Origin: Polycladomyces subterraneus
Lineage (GTDB): Bacteria; Bacillota; Bacilli; Thermoactinomycetales; JIR-001
DNA length: 64,000 bases
Assembly: GCF_030433435.1 (NCBI RefSeq)
Contig: NZ_JANRHH010000019.1
Location: forward strand, 1-64,000
Direction: 5' to 3'
The notes under the pieces are model-generated. The model was given only the letters and a program-made list of their open reading frames with translations. It made no database searches and had not been told where the DNA came from. Of the stretch, positions 60,662 through 64,000 are shown one piece after another. Each line of letters opens with the position of its first letter. Positions within the stretch are counted from its first letter, which is position 1. A program made the translations under genes and the position numbers.

Positions 60662-61462
60662 ATGAAGCGTTGGAGCTTGATCCTGATCACGGTATTATCG
60701 ATGATCCTGCTTGCCGCGTGCGGCCAAGTGAAGATCGTCGATCAATCCTCAAGCACGGATCATCTGTTGGATCAAATCAAAAAGCGGGGCACGATCCGCT
60801 TTGGAACGGAAGGAACCTACAAACCTTTCAGCTATCATGATGAGAAAACGAAGCAACTGGTCGGCTTCGATATCGACGTGGCCAAGGAAGTGGCCAAACG
60901 CTTGGGCGTAAAAGCACAGTTCGTAGAAGGTCCTTGGGACACGTTACTCAGCAGCCTCAGCGTGGGTCGCTTCGATTCGGTGGCCAACCAGGTCGGGGTC
61001 AAGCCGGAGCGAATGAAAAAATTCGACTTCTCCAAGCCGTACACCGTATCCTATGCAGTGTTGGTGGTGCACAAGGATAACAAGGACATTCACGGACTGG
61101 CGGATATCAAAGGAAAACGCGCCGGTCAAACTCCGACCAGCAACTACGGACAGATGGCCAAAAAAGCGGGTGCCAATCTCGTATCATATGAGGATATGAT
61201 GACCGCGATGCGCGATGTGGCCGCCAAGCGGGTGGACGTCAGCATCAACGACCGACTGGCCGTAGCTGAAATGATGAAAACGGTGAAGCTGCCGGTCAAA
61301 GTGATTCCGATCCCGGAAGAAAAAGGGGTTTCCGCTTTCCCGGTGCCGAAGGGGAATAAAGACCTGGTGGCGGCGATCAACCGCGCATTGGACGATATGC
61401 GCAAAGACGGAACGTTGGTGAAGATTTCGGAGAAATGGTTTGGTCAGGACATCACGAAGTGA
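60662..61462 (+). CDS. Polar amino acid ABC transporter, substrate-binding lipoprotein
   Basis: A 266-aa SBP_bac_3 protein. Signal and lipobox: MKRWSLILITVLSMILLAAC (Cys at residue 20). The binding-domain start GTIRFGTEGTYKPFSYHDEK and hinge GFDIDVAKEVAKRLGVKAQF are typical of cystine/glutamine/His-type receptors. GAGGGAG precedes the ATG. First gene of a three-gene importer; a 7-bp stem after it may lower expression of the permease and ATPase. Confidence 0.93.
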   Translation: MKRWSLILITVLSMILLAACGQVKIVDQSSSTDHLLDQIKKRGTIRFGTEGTYKPFSYHDEKTKQLVGFDIDVAKEVAKRLGVKAQFVEGPWDTLLSSLSVGRFDSVANQVGVKPERMKKFDFSKPYTVSYAVLVVHKDNKDIHGLADIKGKRAGQTPTSNYGQMAKKAGANLVSYEDMMTAMRDVAAKRVDVSINDRLAVAEMMKTVKLPVKVIPIPEEKGVSAFPVPKGNKDLVAAINRALDDMRKDGTLVKISEKWFGQDITK

Positions 61463-61469
61463 GGGATGG

Positions 61470-61500
61470 GCGGCTCTTTTATCGGAGCCGCTTTCTCCTT
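61470..61500 (+). terminator. Partial terminator within the amino acid transporter operon
   Basis: GCGGCTC, a loop and GGAGCCGC followed by TTTCTCCTTT, 8 bases after the binding-protein stop. Leaky termination would give excess binding protein over permease. Confidence 0.65.
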
Positions 61501-61610
61501 TGAACGGACATCTTTGGTGTATCTGGTGAATACTGCCCACTTGTCTTTCCCAGCTCACCAGACACACCCTCCATACTTTCAGATGAAGCAACCGGAAAGG
61601 TGGGACAACC

Positions 61611-62303
61611 GTGAGTGGATGGTGGGAACACATCCAATGGGAAAATATCTTTGATGTCCAATCGGCGATCGAATCGGCACCGTTTGTATTGAAAGGGATC
61701 ACATACACCATTTCTATCAGTTTCGTCACCATGGCGATTGGATTGGTGTTGGGACTCATCACCGCGATGGCCCGTATGTCGGACAACGTCCTGCTCAGAT
61801 GGCCGGCTCGTGCCTACATCTCGGTAATCCGTGGCACGCCGTTGTTGGTGCAACTGCTCATTTTGTACGTCGGTTTGCCTGTGATCGGTATTTCCCTAAC
61901 CGCAATTGCTGCTGGGGTGATCGGCTTATCGCTCAACGTGGGCGGATATTCGGCCGAAACGATTCGCGGTGCCATTCTCTCCATTCCCAAAGGGCAATGG
62001 GAGGCGGCACAATCTCTCAACATGACGTATTGGCAAACGATGCGGCGCATTATCATCCCGCAGGCGACGCGCGTGGCATTGCCGTCGCTGGCCAATACGT
62101 TCCTCAGTTTGGTCAAGGACACGTCGCTGTTGTCGGTTGTCACTGTGCCGGAGATGATGTATCAGGCGAAAATCGTCGGCGGCCAGACCTATGATTACAT
62201 GACCGCCTACATTCTGGTGGCCATCATTTATTGGATCATTTGCACGGTACTCAATGTTTTGCAGGATTGGCTTGAAAAACGGTACAGCCGTTTTGCGGCG
62301 TGA
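61611..62303 (+). CDS. Polar amino acid ABC transporter permease
   Basis: A 230-aa HisM/TcyB-type permease with about five helices and the EAA-like loop [32 protein letters not shown] and [10 protein letters not shown] are family hallmarks. The GTG at 61611 is preceded by AAAGGTGGGA. A single permease gene implies a homodimeric channel. It is followed 14 bases later by the ATPase gene. Confidence 0.93.
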   Translation: MSGWWEHIQWENIFDVQSAIESAPFVLKGITYTISISFVTMAIGLVLGLITAMARMSDNVLLRWPARAYISVIRGTPLLVQLLILYVGLPVIGISLTAIAAGVIGLSLNVGGYSAETIRGAILSIPKGQWEAAQSLNMTYWQTMRRIIIPQATRVALPSLANTFLSLVKDTSLLSVVTVPEMMYQAKIVGGQTYDYMTAYILVAIIYWIICTVLNVLQDWLEKRYSRFAA

Positions 62304-62317
62304 GAGGAGGGGCGGAC

Positions 62318-63070
62318 ATGATTCGCATTCGTGGTTTGAGGAAACAATTCGGAGAAACAGAAGTGTTGCGCGGGATCGATCTGGACGTGAATGAAGGCGA
62401 AGTCGTCTGTGTGATCGGTCCGAGCGGATCGGGGAAATCGACGCTGCTTCGGTGCATTAATCTGTTGGAAACGCCCACTGCCGGTACGCTCGCCGTCGCC
62501 GGTAAAGAACTATCGTTCGGACAGGGGAAAGTGAAGGAAAAGGACGTTCGCACCCTACGCAGCAAAACGGGGATGGTCTTCCAAAGCTTCAACTTGTTCC
62601 CTCACAAAACGGTGCTGGAAAATGTGATCGAAGGTCCGGTTGTGGTGAAAAAGGCGGACAAACGCGCCGCCATCGAGAAAGCGGAATCGCTGCTGAAAAA
62701 AGTGGGGTTGTTGGAGAAACGGGACGAATATCCGACGCGTCTCTCCGGGGGACAACAGCAACGGGTGGCGATTGCCAGAGCGTTGGCGATGGAGCCGGAA
62801 GTGCTGTTGTTTGATGAGCCCACCTCTGCTCTAGACCCCGAACTGGTGGGAGAAGTGCTGAAAACAATGAAGGAACTGGCACAGGAAAATCAGACGATGG
62901 TCATCGTCACCCACGAGATGAATTTCGCCAAAAACGTGGCCGACCGGGTGCTATTCATGGATGCAGGCCAAATCGTGGAGCAAGGAACACCGCAGGCGCT
63001 GTTCACCGAACCGAAAGAGGAGCGGACCCGGCAGTTTCTGGCCAAGATGCTGGCGGATCCGACGGTGTGA
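62318..63070 (+). CDS. Polar amino acid ABC transporter ATPase (GlnQ/TcyC type)
   Basis: A 250-aa ATPase: Walker [11 protein letters not shown]-loop [14 protein letters not shown], signature LSGGQQQR, Walker [15 protein letters not shown] and switch His in VTHEM. GGAGGGG lies 6 bases before the ATG at 62318; an in-frame GTG six codons earlier overlaps the permease stop. It completes the importer, which takes cystine, glutamine or another polar amino acid. Confidence 0.95.
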   Translation: MIRIRGLRKQFGETEVLRGIDLDVNEGEVVCVIGPSGSGKSTLLRCINLLETPTAGTLAVAGKELSFGQGKVKEKDVRTLRSKTGMVFQSFNLFPHKTVLENVIEGPVVVKKADKRAAIEKAESLLKKVGLLEKRDEYPTRLSGGQQQRVAIARALAMEPEVLLFDEPTSALDPELVGEVLKTMKELAQENQTMVIVTHEMNFAKNVADRVLFMDAGQIVEQGTPQALFTEPKEERTRQFLAKMLADPTV

Positions 63071-63089
63071 CGATTTTCCCAAGTAGTTT

Positions 63090-63118
63090 AGCCCTGTCCG
63101 TTGACAGGGCTTTTTTTA
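63090..63118 (+). terminator. Terminator of the amino acid transporter operon
   Basis: AGCCCTGTC-CGTT-GACAGGGCT followed by TTTTTTT. Confidence 0.95.
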
Positions 63119-63221
63119 TGAAATTCCGTCATTTGCTCCATCATGCCATCAACTTCTAACGCCGGATCGCTGATGAAGAGAATGTTGACCTATTCCTCCT
63201 TATTTGCAAACCCACCCATGT

Positions 63222-64000
63222 TTAAGATGAAATCGATTTTGCTTCGGCCAGCTTTTCTGACACCTCATTTTGATACGTTTCAGAAGTCCAGTAGACTGAG
63301 ATGAGCGTGACCAGACACATAAAGATCAAATAAACAGCCACTGTCCAAGGTTTACCACCCGCCCAGGCCATGAGTGAAGTGGCGATGAGCGGGGCGAGCC
63401 CTCCGGCAAATACCGATGCCAACTGATAACCAATGGAGATTCCACTATAGCGTACTCGTGTGCCAAACAGTTCAGAGAGGAAAGCAGCTTGCGGACCATA
63501 CATCGCTGCATGACCAAGCGCCAGCGCGATGATGATTGCCAGCCAAGTAAAAAAGGTACTTTTCGTGTCAAGCAGCCAAAAGAAGGGGAAAGCAAATAAT
63601 GCAGTAAACGCGGCTCCACCCATGTATACCGGACGACGACCGATACGGTCTGACAGAGCGCCAAACAGCGGCACAGCGATAAACTCTAGAGCGGTAGCAA
63701 TGGTAACTCCATTTAACGCCATGCTTTTGGGCATTCCCAATTGTTCAGTCGTATAGGTAAGAACAAATACACTAAAGATATAGAATGTTCCGTTCTCGGC
63801 AAAACGCGCACCCATCGCCTGCAGCACCTGTTTCGGATGCGCTTTCAACACTTCCAAGATTGGTAGACGGGCTTCTGTTTGCGTCTCCTTTACTTTTTGG
63901 AAGGCGGGTGTTTCCATTACACGCAAGCGAATAAACAGACCTACCCCGATGAGAAGAAAACTGACCAAGAAGGGGATTCGCCACCCCCATGTTAAAAATT
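63222..64000 (-). CDS. MFS transporter, metabolite:H+ symporter type, C-terminal part
   Basis: The reading frame enters from the right edge (FLTWGWRIPFLVSFLLIGVG) and runs to 63222, giving about 258 aa. WGWRIPFLVS and RLRVMETPAF are hallmarks of the MHS group (ShiA, KgtP, ProP-like). ALSDRIGRRPVYMGG is the conserved loop 8-9 motif of the second half. About six helices are present. Substrates of the group include 2-ketoglutarate, shikimate, betaine and citrate. The N-terminal half lies outside the window. Confidence 0.9.
   Translation of the reverse strand, partial: FLTWGWRIPFLVSFLLIGVGLFIRLRVMETPAFQKVKETQTEARLPILEVLKAHPKQVLQAMGARFAENGTFYIFSVFVLTYTTEQLGMPKSMALNGVTIATALEFIAVPLFGALSDRIGRRPVYMGGAAFTALFAFPFFWLLDTKSTFFTWLAIIIALALGHAAMYGPQAAFLSELFGTRVRYSGISIGYQLASVFAGGLAPLIATSLMAWAGGKPWTVAVYLIFMCLVTLISVYWTSETYQNEVSEKLAEAKSISS

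Noticed and set aside
1-64000. CRISPR arrays, tRNA and rRNA genes
   Set aside because: No regularly spaced direct repeats, no cloverleaf with CCA-type end and no rRNA core sequences were noticed on either strand while reading; a dedicated tRNA/CRISPR scan was not possible here.

Overview
The window looks like a chromosomal segment of a thermophile-like, mid-GC Bacillales bacterium. I infer the Thermoactinomycetaceae or a close relative from overall protein resemblance, strong Gram-positive ribosome binding sites (AAGGAGG, GGAGGTG), sigma-A boxes, CcpA-type cre sites and BmrCD/YngHB/YngK-like genes. It mixes healthy operons with much decay: about a dozen frameshifted or truncated genes and two IS200/IS605 right-end fragments.

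Layout. 1-0.7 kb: right end of an IS200/IS605 (TnpB-type) element that interrupted an Xre/TPR regulator. 0.9-5 kb: typA, a GNAT acetyltransferase, and an ArsR regulator coupled to a tandem SRPBCC protein. 5.2-8.9 kb: a BmrCD-like heterodimeric multidrug ABC exporter behind a short leader peptide, a terminator and a palindromic operator. 8.9-11.6 kb: remains of a conjugative element (VirB4/HerA-like ATPase, replication-relaxation protein, transposase piece). 11.7-15.3 kb: an NCS1 permease with a nitrilase-family amidohydrolase, and an aldo/keto reductase. 15.8-24.8 kb: an alpha-mannoside utilization locus (ROK repressor, sugar ABC importer without its own ATPase, GH38 alpha-mannosidase, ROK sugar kinase). 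25-27.9 kb: an accessory patch of very small genes and scrambled fragments (carbonic anhydrase, hydrolase/integrase chimera, serine recombinase tail).

28-50.6 kb is a large acyl-CoA catabolic region. A CBS-PAS-AAA+-Fis sigma-54 activator sits between a MaoC hydratase and a divergent operon: acyl-CoA ligase, biotinyl-domain/enoyl-CoA hydratase fusion, two AtuA-type proteins, two acyl-CoA dehydrogenases and a carboxyltransferase beta subunit. Three more acyl-CoA ligases and a frameshifted AidB-like dehydrogenase follow. Classical -24/-12 promoters precede maoC and the divergent operon. The gene order recalls the acyclic-terpene (Atu) and leucine/isovalerate (Liu, Yng) pathways, but no biotin carboxylase is present and the biotinyl domain has lost its acceptor lysine. 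At 45.9-46.5 kb a decayed second copy of the ligase/activator/maoC control region now lies directly upstream of an M20 amidohydrolase/DUF3311/SSS symporter operon. Thiolase and 3-hydroxyacyl-CoA dehydrogenase remnants close the region.

50.9-64 kb: an NTF2-like protein, a frameshifted VOC protein, a double-module PBP4-type carboxypeptidase, a GHL10 glycoside hydrolase, a dGTPase-family HD hydrolase, two unknown small proteins, an omega-amidase-like hydrolase, a complete polar amino acid ABC importer with a strong operator-bearing promoter, and the C-terminal part of an MHS-type MFS transporter running off the right edge.

Best candidates for something new: the AtuA-type sigma-54 acyl-CoA cluster with its lysine-less biotinyl/hydratase fusion; the decayed duplicate sigma-54 control module in front of an unrelated operon; the leader-peptide attenuator of the drug exporter; the double PBP4; and the tiny-gene cluster near 25.4-26.1 kb.
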